From the NCBI GenBank assembly GCA_040954595.2, contig CM082590.2, positions 10,168,001 through 10,232,000 on the forward strand: a stretch of DNA of 64,000 nucleotides. The letters run 5' to 3'. Source of the stretch: Balanoglossus misakiensis. Its lineage: Eukaryota; Hemichordata. A program made the translations under genes and the position numbers. The notes below the pieces were generated by a model. The model saw only the letters and a list, made by a program, of their open reading frames with translations, was not told where the DNA came from and ran no database searches. Below, piece by piece: positions 13,301-27,033 of this stretch (position 1 is the first letter of the stretch; every line of letters starts with the position of its first letter).

Positions 13301-15630
13301 TGCAAATTAACGAGGCTAATAAAATATAATGCCCGATGATCGGTTACCAGCGCTGTCGGTTGCTTTGTGTGCCGGCTACCTTGTACAGACAATTACTACA
13401 CAAGCCCTCTTCGCGGCCAATAAATACTTCAGCCAGCGATTCACTGCATTAGACACCATCTAAACGAAAACAAAACAAGCGACAACTGTAACAATTTGGC
13501 CGATTCCGGGCTACGATTCAACTTCCTTCTAAGATTCGGCTCAGTTTCTTGAGGGAGATGATTTGATCCCCGAGTTACTTCCGAAGGGGAGGGGGAGAAA
13601 GGGTAGTACTCAAATATGAGCCATGACACCAATTTTTCACACTCCCAAGTACTTGCAAGAATCTAGTTTTAATCGTCAATACGCACAACAACAAATCTGG
13701 GTTATTTTTTCCCGTTTTGATTGTACATAGTTGACTCGATGATGATCGAGATACGCTCGTTTTGTGTGACTGAGTCGAATTCCTGTCTTCAGGGGTGTGT
13801 ATTAACTGTAAGTTTGACGAATTCCCGCCCAGAAAGGTGTTTTGTCAGAAATTAAGACGGCATAACATGACTGACATAGACTATCTCGTCAAATACACTT
13901 ATATTACCGCCAAAAAAGCGTCCGGAGAACTACCCAGCCGGCAATTATCCTAAATTACGCCGAACTGAACGTAAATGCACCGAAGTATAACAACTGAACA
14001 AACCCCAAAACGATTCTGAATAGCCTGCAGCTAGACCAAAGCCAATAACCGCTTAATGGCGATAATACAAGGTTTCTCGCTTTTTTTCAGCCGCCCAAAC
14101 ATTTGTTTTGTGTAGACCAAAGTTATGAGCCCGGGCCGGCGTTTCTGTTTTTTTCTGAAGTTTTCACGATTTTCAAGGAAAGCGTGAGGATACCTCCGAA
14201 GAAAAAGAAGGTTTGGTAGCAATTAAAGTTAGGCATTTAGGGGTCTGCAGTAATAAATTTACCTGAATCGAATGTACGATTTGGTGCTAAAATAGCTATG
14301 CTAAGTATGTATCGCCTTTTAATCACGTTATGCCTTTGAGCACTTTTTGTCGGTTATGGGAATTTCCGCGCAGACGACGCTAAAATTCTTTCCAAAATAG
14401 AGGGCATGGGATCAGAAACATTTTCCGTCCAAAATCTACGGCATGGATTGACTGTAGGCATGGCTTTTTGCAAATTACATGAATTACAAAAAAAAAGTTT
14501 GGTTTTGTGTTAAACGATGTGAGTAATGAAATCCTATAGGGTACAACGTCTTTACAAACAGATTTTATGACCCTCATTATCGCTTGCATCCACATACCGT
14601 CCTTTCTCCTCTTTATTGATTTCCGTCGAATTCTTTCTCCAAAATAGAAAAACAAGACACAATTTACTGTCCTGATCGCCCCTGATTTTAAGGGGTAGGC
14701 GTCCCCTCTTTAAACGGTCATACACGACAACATTCTTCGGGGACGAGGGCCCGATGTACGGGATCATGTCTTCGCCTTATTGACTAAAATTCAATTTAAA
14801 TAATACATAATTATAGGACATCTCTTTGGACTGCCTTAAACTGGTCCAAAATCACACCAGCGACGATTCGTCAAACTATTTCAACCATCATGGCGGCATT
14901 TTAACAAACGGCCGAGGTTAAGCAACTAAAATGCTGACAATGATTATTATTGGCTGTTTTTACGAGGGCGCCCACGACACCACAATACCCACCCCCGAGG
15001 CGACGACCGAATCTTTCACAGTCGGTCGACCGGGGGTCCCGCATGTGTCAAGGACTGGGGTATTTTATAGTCTTTCTGATGGAGGGTTGAGTCGGGAAAA
15101 AAAGGTGTCTATACGCCTGTATGGTCTCTTAACATAACAATAATTATGTCGAAAACGTGATATGCCAAATGGTCTCGGTATATTTCGGCTTCACTGCAAC
15201 CAGCATTCGTAAAATGTCGTCTGCGCTATCCATCAGTCTGAACATCAGTACTTTTGGCATCTTTAAAAAGAAGCAGGCGGGTACATCTATTGTTTTCAAA
15301 ACTTAGAATAAAGTATACGTTGCCTTAGATTAAAGTACACGTTGCCTCTCTAATGGCTCCATTTTGTGTTCAAATCTTCGCGTATATTTACTCAGTACAT
15401 GGGTGGGGATGTTCGTATTGTTTTGGTTTGCTTGTCTCTCTTTTCAAAACTTTATTAAAGGCAGTGTCTGTGCCCCCCGGGAACAGAATGGACCCAGATA
15501 GCCTACAGATAACAGTTGGAGAAGTAAAATCGCTCTATATAATCGTTGACCTGGACAAAAGAAGTCAACAGAACACCAAAGTGCTAAGTCGATGAAATTG
15601 ATTTGCTAAGCTCGATCAGTTAAATTGAGA

Positions 15631-15663
<33 letters not shown>

Positions 15664-15752
15664 GACAAAGACAGACAAGACAGAGACAAAGACAGACAGA
15701 CAAGACAGACAAACCGAGGGGACAGACTGAGACACACACAGACAGAGAAAGA
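15631..15752. repeat. (GACA)n/(GA)n microsatellite
   Basis: GACA tetranucleotides are mixed with GACAAA and GA units. The repeat creates spurious Leu/Ser/Cys-rich frames on the minus strand. Confidence 0.9.
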
Positions 15753-16440
15753 CACTAAGAGAGAGATGGGGAGAGGGGTGTAGCAAGATTTCTTGTCAGA
15801 GTTGTGTAAAACGTATTTCAAACCCTGGCTGTCTCTTCTGCTAAGAAGTACTAACATCTTTAGAAGGAGGAATACGAGGTGGAATAAAGGAAGAGGGGAT
15901 TCTCCTAACCACGTACCCTGGCAAGCACTAATGAACGCAAACGAAAATAAATAGGACTGACTAATTTCCAATATTATTCTGAAATTAATGGTGGTGTGTA
16001 CCTGGAGGAGATGTAGCACTGTTAAACTTTGAAATTTGACGCGAAGTTGTAGAGATAATTGTGAGAAAATCAAAGTTGACAGGATAGCGGTGTGATGCTC
16101 ACCTCTCTGTTGGACCGAGAGATGACACCGGTGTCGGGTCTCGATCTTCAGAAGTGGGATATTAATCATTATTATGCAAAACTGATAAGCTACTTGATTT
16201 CTCTGTAGGACAGAGTATAATTTGACGCAATTTTAAAACGCCTTTCAGGGCGTACCGCCAGGCCTTGCCATCTCGGCACTGGAGTCTAAATTAGCGTCTT
16301 ATGTCTCAATTTATTCTCAAGATGCACCATCATAATTCTTAAAGACGTCTTTTCCTAATCTTTTAATATGCAGTAAGGGAAGTAGGCGAGTTAGGGTTGG
16401 TATGGCTAGTTAGTCAGTTTACAGTCAAGATTTCAACATG

Positions 16441-16584
16441 TCTGCTTGTGTCTGTATGTCTATGTCTGTCTGTATGTCTGTATGTCTGTATGTCTGTATG
16501 TATGTATGTATGTATGTATGTATGTATGTATGTATGTATGTATGTATCTATGTATCTATGTATCTATGTATCTACTAGTATGTA
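16441..16584. repeat. (TGTC)n then (TATG)n compound microsatellite
   Basis: TGTC units pass into about fifteen TATG units and then TATCTATG units. The gradual change of unit suggests slippage plus point mutation. Confidence 0.92.
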
Positions 16585-17791
16585 TCTATGTGTATATGAA
16601 GGGATAGATGGACAAATGGATCATCTATCCAGCTGTTGTCATCACGCGTATACTTGAGTATTAGATAATGATCAGTAAAGTATATTTTGCATCATCACTA
16701 GTGGACATGGGATAGCAGAGGTTATGTTTGAAAGCAAGTGATTTGTAACGGGTACTTTTCGGAAGTGAAATAAAAAAGTTGACAATGACGTAGAACCAAT
16801 TGATGAACACATTTCGGTGGCAAAATACGAGAGTTGTGATATTTTTCCCGCGGTTGGGATCCACAGAAAAAAACGTGCGAAGTGTTTCCCGCGGAAACAT
16901 GTAATCAGAAGGAATCGTTATCGCCGCCTTGATATTACAGGACTTTGCGAATTCGCCAAAACACGCTCCTGGTGGCAGACTGCGCGGCGCCAGTCATGAT
17001 CAAACGCCATCCCTTCACTTATTGATAGACTCCTAAGCATCAAAAATTTGCCCCAGTGCTTTCGTCTCAAGCTACCTCGAAAATGAAACGTAATAAAACA
17101 GAAAAATTTTCAATAAATGGGCTGTCGTTTTCTATTACGTTGAAGCGATAATTATGACGGGGAATTAAGTGGCTAATTTCTGGTGGATGTCGTTGGATTG
17201 AAACGTAATTGATCCAATTATGTTTTGCGGAGATCGGAGATGAGATCGGAGGTATTAATATAGAATCAAAATTGCTGATTTTCTATAGACTGTGATTTTT
17301 TAACGATATGACAGAGTGACCTCAGTAAGATATCTCATTGAATTTTAAACAAGTTCCAATCGCATTATGATCGTTATTCAAACACAATTACAAAGTATTA
17401 TTATCAAGCAAAATAATACGCCAGTCGGAGAATATTTACGATCCTCTTAAACGTTCCCAGTCAAAGTGCACGTGAGGACAAGACAATTATGTTTTTTTAC
17501 AGTGCCGCCATTTTTTTTATCGGATCGAACTTGCGCAGACGAGACAAGAAGGACGCTCGACTCGATTACGAAAAAAACAGGCAATCACAAAATCGTTTAC
17601 GCGCTATAAAATTTAATTCATCTCAAGTATATGTATAAGGGGCATATAATATCTGTGGTATCACGGTTAGTGTTTTATTACACAATTATGTTTTTATTTT
17701 GTCATGATTTTGAGAATATTTGAAAATCACTAATAGGATGAAGTAATAGATCCAAACGAAAATGTCTGTCTGTCCTACTTGACCATCCAAC

Positions 17792-17846
17792 CAACCAACC
17801 ATTCACCCCTCCTTTCCTCCATCCCTCCATCCATCCATCCAACTAA
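17792..17846. repeat. (CCAT)n-like microsatellite
   Basis: CCAA and CCAT tetranucleotides with interruptions. Nothing coding lies here. Confidence 0.8.
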
Positions 17847-19690
17847 TTACCCACCCACTGCACAACCAACGCATATATGAGATGAAGACATTTCGTTCCT
17901 CCATCTACCTCACTATTGTGTCTCTGGCCGCCCTTATCTATGTATATGATACCCTTTCCTCATCCTAACTTTCCCTAAACTCCCTGACTTCAAACCAAGC
18001 CCTACAAACCCAGCTTCTTATGATCCTGACGCATATCAAGCGACCCAGAGTGAACAGAACTCCCACCAAACAACATCAGCTACCACCCTCGGCTCATTCT
18101 CCCGCCTAAAATCAATCTCAATCGTCCAACTGACGCGTAGGATGACAACCAATCATCAAGCAGCCTGCAGACAACTAGGCACAATAACAGCAACCGCGTC
18201 TGCGCATCTCGGTGACCCGCGGGCGAAGCGTTCCACGCTAAGTGGAACGAAATGGGATATCCGCTTAAAACGAGGAAATCATTTTGAACTTGAAACTAAC
18301 CGCAATACATCATGAAGGGATCATTTCTGTCAAATTAGAAATCTCAACAAAAGGTCTACCTTTAATAACTTTACGTGTCCTACAGCGGGCGCCTGACTCA
18401 GACAAATCGACGAACAATCTAACCAATACAAGTTACAAAATTGTTCCGATGATTGCCGAGATTCAGTCTTTTTAAAACTCTTTCTTTTATCATTAGAATC
18501 ATTTTTTATTTTTCCTCAATGTCTTCTCTTGTAAAACGAAAGTGGCAAAGATGAAAATGCTAGTTGGTGCAAAGAAAGAAAACAAAATTTAAATAGCCAT
18601 CAAAGTTCCATGTAGTATCGCTGTCACAAGTTACAGAGAGCAAAAATGCGGCTCACAATATGGAGACAGAAAAAGTTTAGTTTTAACAAGAAATTTTGGC
18701 CTGAGAACTCCCCAAGGAAAGATCTCACCTAGAAACATAAGGAAATGTCTTCAAGGGTCACGTGATTGCACAGAGACAAGAGGGCCCGGCGATCGAAATT
18801 CAGAAAGACCCAGACGAAATCGAACCGACACAGTTCACTGCTATCGTCCAAGAATTACTTTTTATGTGCCATAAAAACGGGCATCCAATTACAGATTGCG
18901 GGTAATATATTGCGGTCATTTCAATTTAATATCATAATTTTATTGCCTTATCGCCGTTTAATATGACGATTATAGGACTATTGCTGGGTATTTAGTACAA
19001 CCAGCGTGACCGACGTAAAACAAACTCTTCCGTCATCTATAACAACCAGCCTCCTTTTCATTTCCGATTGAGTCTAATTTTTTCAATTTTCGTTTAATGG
19101 CCGTCGCATCGATGCTTCGGTCACCCGGCTTTTGAAACAAAGATATTACGGCCTCTTAAAACATTGTTATTTACAGAATTAATTAAGTGTCTGAAATTAA
19201 AAGTCATAAAAATCAAATAGATGTGATTTTGATTTCTCTGGTTGTAAATTTATTAGCCTGGGTTATTATGAGGGGTTTTGGAATTTCTCGATCAAGCGTA
19301 GACATGCGCAGTCGGTGACCAGTGACGAGCTTTCCTGCTATACCGCGCATTTTGAGTACAGTTGAATATTTTGATTTTAAAAAAGTAATAATCATCAATT
19401 ATTTACATATGTACTCCAATTTTAGCCATGTCCACGCGCTGTTGTCATAGAAAAACAACTTCAAATCCATTTACTGACATCAAATAACGATACAAATAAG
19501 ACACACGTGACCAAGCTGTAACGAAAGGGGAGGGGGTATTCAAGATGGCCGACACAATGCTGGAACTTTTTTAATTTCTGTTCCATTGTAAAAATGCAGG
19601 TTATTCTTCAGTTCCACCGGATGCCCTCTTCTTATGTCGTATCACTTTCTTCTTCTTCATTCAAATAGATAATTTTTTTTCCAAATATAA

Positions 19691-19875
19691 ATACATACTC
19701 ATTAAAAATACAATGTAATTTGACATAGTTGTAAATCTCAAAGTTTCTAAGTAAAATTACATACTCATTGCAAATACAATGTAATTTGACATAGTTGTAA
19801 ATCTCAAAGTTTCTAAATAATGAAATTACATACCAATTGCAAATCCATTGTAATTTGACACAGATTGTAAATCTT
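19691..19875. repeat. ~65-75-bp tandem repeat, about 2.6 copies
   Basis: The phrase ATACAATGTAATTTGACATA, followed by GTTGTAAATCTCAAAGTTTC, recurs three times, the last copy partial and diverged. The unit is AT-rich and non-coding. Confidence 0.85.
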
Positions 19876-21497
19876 AGAAAGACAAAACAAATTGAAAATC
19901 AAATCCTCTTCTTACTTCTTCTTCTCAGTTTTTACTGGGCACACTTTTCTAAAGGTACTATACAACTTTAAATGAACATTTACTTACTTTTCTGTTTTCT
20001 TGGTCTTGACTGTTCTGTGGAGAGCGAGAAGGCGAGAGGTTGGAGCGAGAGAGAGAGAGGTTTACTCTTAATATATATTAAAATATCTAAGCTATAGCAG
20101 ATAGACAGACAGGTGCACAAAAATCAAACAAAAATGCACACAACACCAGCAAAGATACTAAAGTGCATAAAAGATCCATGAGGGTTACGATTTTATTTTA
20201 CCATATATACACACACATGCATTTACCAAGCGCACTTCAAAACGCCAAAATTAATTTGAAGAGCGGGGAAAACAAGGGGTCGCCTTGATTTAGCTGCGAG
20301 TGAAGTTAATCAGAAGTTATATGAGGGCATATATTCTAATTTACACCAATGCTGAATAAGAAACTATTAGTTTTAATTACAACATCATTGAGAAGCCACC
20401 ACCGTAAAATTAAATCAATTCCAATCCATAACGAACCATTAATATGATGACTTCTGGTAAACGGATCCACAATTCTCATCTCTAATAAACAGAATTATTA
20501 CACGTTAAATTATAACACACCGCACATCTGTCGCGTTGAGGTTGGATTAAAGGTGCATGAGACCAGGAAACAGCGCCACCAATGCCTAAATACGTGATGC
20601 TTTTGTTCAAAGGGAGACTGACGTCATTCATGATACATGCTGTTTGCTCAATATGATTTTATAGAAGGATTTTTATCTTGGGTACACTGATAATGCCAAA
20701 TTCAAAGTTTCATATAAAATCAAGTTTACCGAACAATAATTTTTCTTATGTTGTGTTCTCCTCCTATGATTTCGTGCAAGTCAGCCATTAACAATCACAA
20801 AACTAGAAGTGCCCGATAGAGGGCCCACTTGATCGCATGTCACATGAGAAGTCTCCAAGCCAGCTGTACTGAAATTTAGGGTTTTGTTTTTATGTCTTTT
20901 TTCAAAAATATTACTCCACACATAACAAGATATTGACCCACACATTGACATCATGTAGTAACTTTATCATTTTAATAATATGGTTTCCAACTTCCTTGCA
21001 GGGTTGGATGAATAATACACCCATTTTATGCAGACACACTACATAGGTTAAATAATTTGGAAAGAGAAAAAAAATCTGGTTTTACCAAGAGCAGAAAAAA
21101 AAGCTGCACAAGATTAAATAATAAAAAATACTATCATTAAACATTCTCTGTTTACTATGACATGGGTAAAATGTTTGTTCTTTGTACATTAAGATTCTGT
21201 CAAACCGTGTTATTTCATTGTTTTCACATACAACACAAATACGAGATTTGACCTCAACATCACCTGAAGATGTTTACTTTGTGCTTTGTGCATAAATGAA
21301 GGCTTTGGTTTCCTGTATACTGAGAAAAATTAGCAAATAGCAATTCTGTTTGTTTGCCTTTAAAACACACCCCACAAAAATAACAAAATAAAGGAAGTTT
21401 CTCTCCTCCTGTGTATTGATGTATCCAAAAATTACTACCAATTTGCTTTCTACGCGATTAGTACCATTATATTTTCAGTTTGCACGCATTATTATTT

Positions 21498-21589
21498 TTA
21501 ACTTTATCACCCCATTTCCTTCTTTAGAGGTCCAACTGTACCATAGAAAACAATGGGTTCGGACCAAACTATTATGGTGAAAGGGTTAA
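21498..21589. mobile_element. 92-bp palindromic MITE-like element, copy 1
   Basis: This begins TTAACTTTATCACCCC and ends GGTGAAAGGGTTAA, so the termini are imperfect inverted repeats. The core carries AGAGGTCCAAC and ACAATGGGTT, shared with copies at 36673, 52419 and 54899. It lies 12 bp downstream of the Hibadh stop and may be part of its 3' UTR. Confidence 0.75.
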
Positions 21590-21601
21590 ATCCCCATCAG
21601 T

Positions 21602-23897
21602 TTATTTCTCGGAGTCTTCCTTGATGAATTGATAGGCCACAGAAAAGTCTTTAAGTCCGTAACCACGGTTACACATCACTCTGTACATTTGGTGCGCAAG
21701 AGAGCCGAGGGGAGTTGCGGATTTGGTTGCCGTGGCAGCGTCCTGAGCAAGGCCCAAATCCTGAAATGTGGAAAAATATGTACGCGTGCCAATATCAGGA
21801 TTAACCCTCCATGTTGAGTGTTTGACAGTTTGTGATATTCTTAAAGTGGAACGTTGTGATCCGTTTTTGAGCCAATTCTGCGAAATGCGATTAAAAAGTA
21901 CTATGAAAAACGTTGGTTTCATTCACTTTCACTTACGCATAACAGAGCTACAGCCAGCCAAAAACTGCGCGAACCCGGAAGTGAGTGACGTCAGCAACTG
22001 TTGTCCGCTGCCGACGCGTTGGAGCGAGCTTATGCTTATACACGCCTGCACTCACGCGACCGACGACGTTAGCATAGCAACATATTCTCGGGTAGTAGGC
22101 TACAATTTTGAACCAGAGATTCCCTTCTACGACCAAGCGACTGAATTTTACAGAGGACAAAAGTTCATGCAGTTCTGATCTCCGATGTGTCCCGTTTGTC
22201 AAGGCTTACACTTGGTGTGGTTTCAGTGAAACCATAGACCCTAGAGTCTATGGTGAAACAGACAATGCTGCAATTAAACAATACCCTCCCTCCTTGTCTC
22301 TCCCTCGTTGTCACCTTTTCGAACCACTTTTCTTACAAAAATACTTAGTCACCTTTTATGGAGTTGAAAAGAACGCAGGTGCATCGTCCTGCTTTCCAGG
22401 TGTAGTACGTCCGTAGTATAATGGAAGCCAATGCTATAGTTATTGTATGCATGTTTCGTCTCTTGGAATGTATTAAAACTGCCCTTTTTAGTTGCTTTCA
22501 TTTGATAACTATGCGATCGTCAATAAATGGAAATTAAACCCAAATACGTGTACCAAAAAAACGTGCAGGAAGGATTTAATACGGTACGTTTATTATTATC
22601 AGCGGCAGTTAGAACAACTTTGTATAGGCCTTACGGTTTGTTCATAAACGTCGACATGCATGGCATCATGGACATTGCAGGGTCTATGTCTGCACGCATC
22701 GACAAATACAATACTAGTACACGAAGAGCACTGCCTTTGAAAGAAACTTATCCCCGTCGATTTTCCGAATATGTTTTTAAAATCATGAACTTGACATTTC
22801 GCCATGTCAGATCCGCGCAAAATGTGTCTGTTTATTGGAAATGACACGTCGAACGTGTAAGTTGCTGACGTCACTGTAGTATTTTCAACGCGCGTCTACT
22901 GCTTGCGCAGGAAGTGAAAGTGAATTAACCCATCGGAACGTTGCCGTTTTTGACACCCGGATTGTACTTTGAAGCCCAAAATTGAGGGTGTCGTTCCACT
23001 TTAAATGTAAAATGTGACCGCACCGAGTTAGGCCACTATGTCACTGCGGGTCCACTTGCAATTTGCAAAGATGATTATCCAACCGGCATATTTGATAGAA
23101 AGACATCTTGCAGTGTACGCAAAGACTGTATCGTCTCAGAATTCTTCAAATTTCTGTTCACATTTCTTTGTGAGCATCCTTTTCTTGTCAGATGCCTTCA
23201 ATATTATTGTCTTGTATAGAAACAAACACAGCTTGCAAGACAAGTAGTCTGTCATCTACTCTCTCCTCTTCAAGTGCCAAAGCCATGTGTTGCTTTAAGG
23301 ACAAGCCAAAGACAGGACATTGCAGAGGGAGGGGTGGGGGTAAGGGAAGGTAAGGGAAGGTAAGGGCTTATCATAAAGCACAGGGAGTTAGAATGGTAAG
23401 GGAAGGACTTAACACATAGTGCAACGAGTGGGGATGGGAAGGGTGCACACAGGCAACATCCAACAAAACTTTATTACTAGTAATATTTAAACTTGTGGTT
23501 TAAAAGTCCTTGTCCAGAGAGAGTTTTCCATGTATGACAAATTTTATTTTTGTTCTGCATGCTTAAGCTACGCTATACCCAAATTCTTCTTCATTTATTT
23601 TTTTTACATTTTGAGAAGACCGTGGGAAAAAGACTCATCTGGTCTGCCCAAATACACAGAGACAATTTTGTTCAGAATATTTATTGGTGTCTTCTTGCCG
23701 CATGATAGATTGACATGTTTCGCCATTTTGATTTCTGAAGCTCTTGCTGCTTAGTTTAAAACTAATGATTTGATTGCTGTTTGTTTAATATCACTGCGAC
23801 AGAACTGTAAAAGTCTGCGACTTGACTCGATTTTTGCGATTGTAAAAATTCTATACATCTGCACTGATATGGTGATTTCAACTGACTGAATGACAGA

Positions 23898-23933
<36 letters not shown>

Positions 23934-25485
23934 GAAACAAACAAACAAATATATTGACAGGAATATACGAGTTAAGATAATGTGTGAGGGAGAGTAAATG
24001 AAAAGAGGGGGACAGACAACGGGATATAGATAGGGAGACAGCATGACAGACACAAGACAGAGACAGACAGACCGATAGACAGACAGACAGACACACAGGC
24101 ACCTTTGGCACACAATGTCCCCTAAACTCATATCTGACATCAAAGACACGTCCAGTCTTATAACGAGATACTCACAAAAAAATAAAACACTGTTCTAATG
24201 TTCTCACCTTGGTCATGAGTGCTGTCCCGAAGCCTCCCTGATAGTTGTTACTGGATGGAACAGTGTCAATCACTCCAGGTACCGGGTTGTATATCTCACT
24301 GGACCAGCAACGTCCACTGCTCATGTTTAAAATCTTGGCAAGCATTTTGGGATCCAATCCCAGTCTAAAAAGTTCAACACAAATATAGGTTAACTTCTGT
24401 ATGTCAGGAAATTGTTTTGTCCCAAATATTTGACAGAATCTCAGGGTATATGTAATTAGAATGAAAATTGATAATATTTGCTGGGTGTTGAATCTTACGC
24501 ATACTAGCAAATGTATGTTTGTTTGCTTAACCTCAGTCTTAGATATCGTGCTTACCTCATTCCAAGATTCATTGCTTCCCCAGTCGCGATCATGGAAGCA
24601 CCAAGCAGCATATTGTTACAAATCTTTGCTGCCTGAAAAAAAATAAAGCAACAATTTCATGTCATGGAACATGTCAATATAGAACGACAGTAAACAGTCC
24701 AGTGAAATTTAATGGAAAGAAATGCATTTCACTCATGATTAACAGCATTTCTCGTGACATCAATGGCTAATTTCGTATCTCCAATTTTTATGCATCCCAT
24801 GCATAAACACATACATGTAAAAACCAACCCCATTTCAACAAATACCAGGATGTCAGGTCATGTGCGGGTCAAAGTTCATGACCTGCACTACAACATATAC
24901 AAAATGGCTGACTACCTCTCCGGTGCCTACAGCTCCGCAATGCACAACATTTTTCCCCATATTACTCAGGATTTCTTCGACAGCCGGGAACTCTTCCTCC
25001 GCCCCACCCACCATGAATGTGAGCGTGGCGGCCGCAGCGGCATTGACACCTGACGAGAACGAAGAAGACAATATTTCAGCAATCTCCGATAATTTCTAAC
25101 CTAAACAATCTCAATCTGACACAGCACAGATCAATGAGTTCCCTCCCTGCTATTTCTGAGCCAAGAATAAACGACAGGAGTTCAAAGGTCATACAGCTTG
25201 ACCTAGTTACACTACAGATGCTGAGTAAACAATCTGCCTGTAACCCAGTCCTTTCACGGTCAATAAATACTTTCACAGAAAGTAATCAAGAAATTTGCCC
25301 TTATTTTGTTGGTTGCAGAACCTTACCTCCAGAAACAGGTGCATCCATGAACGTAGCTCCTTTCTTCTCGGCCAACTTTGCCATTTCTTTGGATACCGCT
25401 GGGTCTATTGTACTGCTGTCAATCAGTAGTGTACCTTTTTTAACAGTGCTAATACAAAGAAAGGGAAATGATTAGAATTCAGTGG

Positions 25486-25516
<31 letters not shown>

Positions 25517-27033
25517 GCGTCTCTCTCTCTTTCTCCCTCTCTCTCTCTCTCTCTCTCTTCAACAAGTCTTGGGGTTTTTAAGTTGTTGCACACATAGGAT
25601 TCTAACTGGGAAAGCATCCCCCCTGCCCTCTGCAAGCCTTTATAGCACAGCGACCTGCAACAATATTTATTACATAGCTCAATGTGAGTGCAACATCAAT
25701 ATAGGCAACGTGTAGTGGGCCGGTAAACATTACTGACCAGTTGCCAAGGCATGTAATAAAAATATTATTGTCTGAATACATAGTTTATGGGCCATCCTGC
25801 ATCGGGCAAATGTCCCCCTGTGCTTTAGGCCCACAAACCCATGTATTCAGGCAATAACAGATAATATTTAACTCATGATTTTTACCTGAAAATTCCTGTG
25901 GTCCCAGCGTAAACCTCTCGTACATGTGGACTGGATGGCAACATGGTCACAATGCGGTCTGATCTCTGCGCCACTTCGGCCGGCGACTCTGCCACCTGGG
26001 CACCCAGATCCTGAACATCGGTTATGGATTCCGGGTAGACATCAAAGACGACCAATGGGTAGCCGGCTTTTAGGAGGTTCTTGGCCATGGGGGCACCCAT
26101 GTTCCCCAAGCCAATGAATCCTATTGGTGCAGTGGCCTAATAAAGATTTCGTACATATGTAAGACAATAAAAGTGTATCGAAAGTGGGGTGGAGGCTGGC
26201 ACACATGTAAATGAAAATATCTTCTTACAATATCAAGTAAAAATTCCATATTATTGGCATACTGTGATTGTAAACTTACCTTAGCTTCAGTTGAAACTGT
26301 GAAGAAAAAAATGAAAACATCATATTAAACTCGGATATTGTTTTAATAATGACACTACGACTTTGGCCAATACACAACACTTGTGAAATTGTTTTGCTTC
26401 CTTCATTATTCATATTATCAAAGTGTAATTAATAACCTCCAATAAAAGTTAAAACGTAGGGAAGTTGATCAAACTCAAAGTGAAAGGCCAGTCACTTTTC
26501 ACGGGTGAAAACAAATGATAATCGCGTTGTGGGATATTTTGCGTCACGCTTAAATAAATCACGAAGCGGCTGTAGATGATAGCGTAACACAGCAGCTATC
26601 AATGCGTCTTGGTTGACCCAGATAGCGTCGCGACAGGACAGCGCTGCACATTGCCTGGTCCAGGACGCTATAACGACCTGTGAGGTTTTATCGACACCAG
26701 TGTTCTGTCAGTTACAGTTATAGGTATATTTAAACAATGATCCTTCAGGCAATAACTCGACTGGATCCGAATATTCGGACATGACCCGGCGAAATGACAG
26801 CTGGCTTGGGGCAAAGTTTACAGAGGGCGTCCAACAACGTGTACAGTACCGTGGATGTACGGAAGGATCTGGAGTGATCGGGCGCCGGAAAACAACCCAA
26901 AACGTACCACGAGAAATCACAAGTGTGCTGATTAGCTAGACTCACCTGAGAACGCCCTGGAAATTGCATATTGCCGGTGAACAGCGACAGCAACTCGCAG
27001 CGAAAACAAGCGTGCACCCATCAAGCTCGCCAT
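21602..27033 (-). CDS. HIBADH: 3-hydroxyisobutyrate dehydrogenase, mitochondrial
   Basis: The product oxidises 3-hydroxyisobutyrate to methylmalonate semialdehyde with NAD+ in valine breakdown, in the mitochondrial matrix. Eight coding exons, in transcript order: 26946-27033, 26282-26298, 25886-26136, 25327-25448, 24916-25049, 24556-24632, 24208-24364, 21602-21760. All junctions keep phase, giving 334 residues (human 336). Residues 1 to about 35 form an Arg-rich, acid-free presequence. The dinucleotide fingerprint [15 protein letters not shown] is at about 42-56 (G44, G46, G49). The substrate loop DAPVSGG is at 154-160. The catalytic Lys is K207 in AAKICNNML, with N211 next to it. [10 protein letters not shown] and [11 protein letters not shown] are family signatures. 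Exon 2 is a 17-nt microexon. The last intron holds a ~1.2-kb foldback element. Convergent with Evx, as in human 7p15. Confidence 0.96.
21841..23004. mobile_element. ~1.16-kb foldback DNA element in Hibadh intron 7
   Basis: The termini are exact inverted 13-mers: TTAAAGTGGAACG at 21841-21853 and its complement at 22992-23004. Further in, ATTCACTTTCACTT (about 21920) and GTGACGTCAGCAACT (21985-21999) also reappear inverted, the latter at 22860-22874. The arms are therefore about 145-160 bp of imperfect inverted repeat. The centre contains a near-perfect 24-bp palindrome (22231-22254) and no recognisable transposase. It looks like a non-autonomous transposon. TTAA at both outer ends could be a piggyBac-type target site, but this is unproven. 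Confidence 0.7.
23891..24101. repeat. GATA/GACA microsatellite region
   Basis: GATA and GACA tetranucleotides are interrupted by unique sequence within the last intron of Hibadh. Three overlapping Cys/Leu/Ser-rich frames on the minus strand come only from this repeat. Confidence 0.85.
25483..25560. repeat. (CT)n microsatellite
   Basis: An interrupted CT run in Hibadh intron 3. It reads as GA in the sense direction of that gene. Confidence 0.9.

Larger units (their letters stand above)
10326..21497. other. 11-kb non-coding interval between Evx and Hibadh
   Basis: No conserved coding exon is visible. The sequence is AT-rich and unique apart from simple repeats: a G homopolymer (about 11571-11582), GACA units (15631-15752), TGTC/TATG units (16441-16584), CCAT units (17792-17846) and a short ~70-bp tandem repeat (19691-19875). 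In vertebrates the equivalent Evx1-Hibadh interval carries long-range control elements. Here that is only an expectation from synteny. Confidence 0.6.

Noticed and set aside
15606-16169. 187-codon minus-strand frame rich in Cys/Leu/Ser
   Set aside because: Its C-terminal third is GACA-repeat translation. The rest has no family signal, and it lies in a non-coding interval.
361-18780. Repeated TCACGTGA palindromes around Evx as a binding-site cluster
   Set aside because: The CACGTG core occurs at about the chance rate for a 64-kb window, so no enrichment can be claimed by eye.
22527-22844. 105-codon frame inside the foldback element as a possible transposase
   Set aside because: Too short, with no catalytic motif, and the element's centre contains a palindrome rather than a gene.
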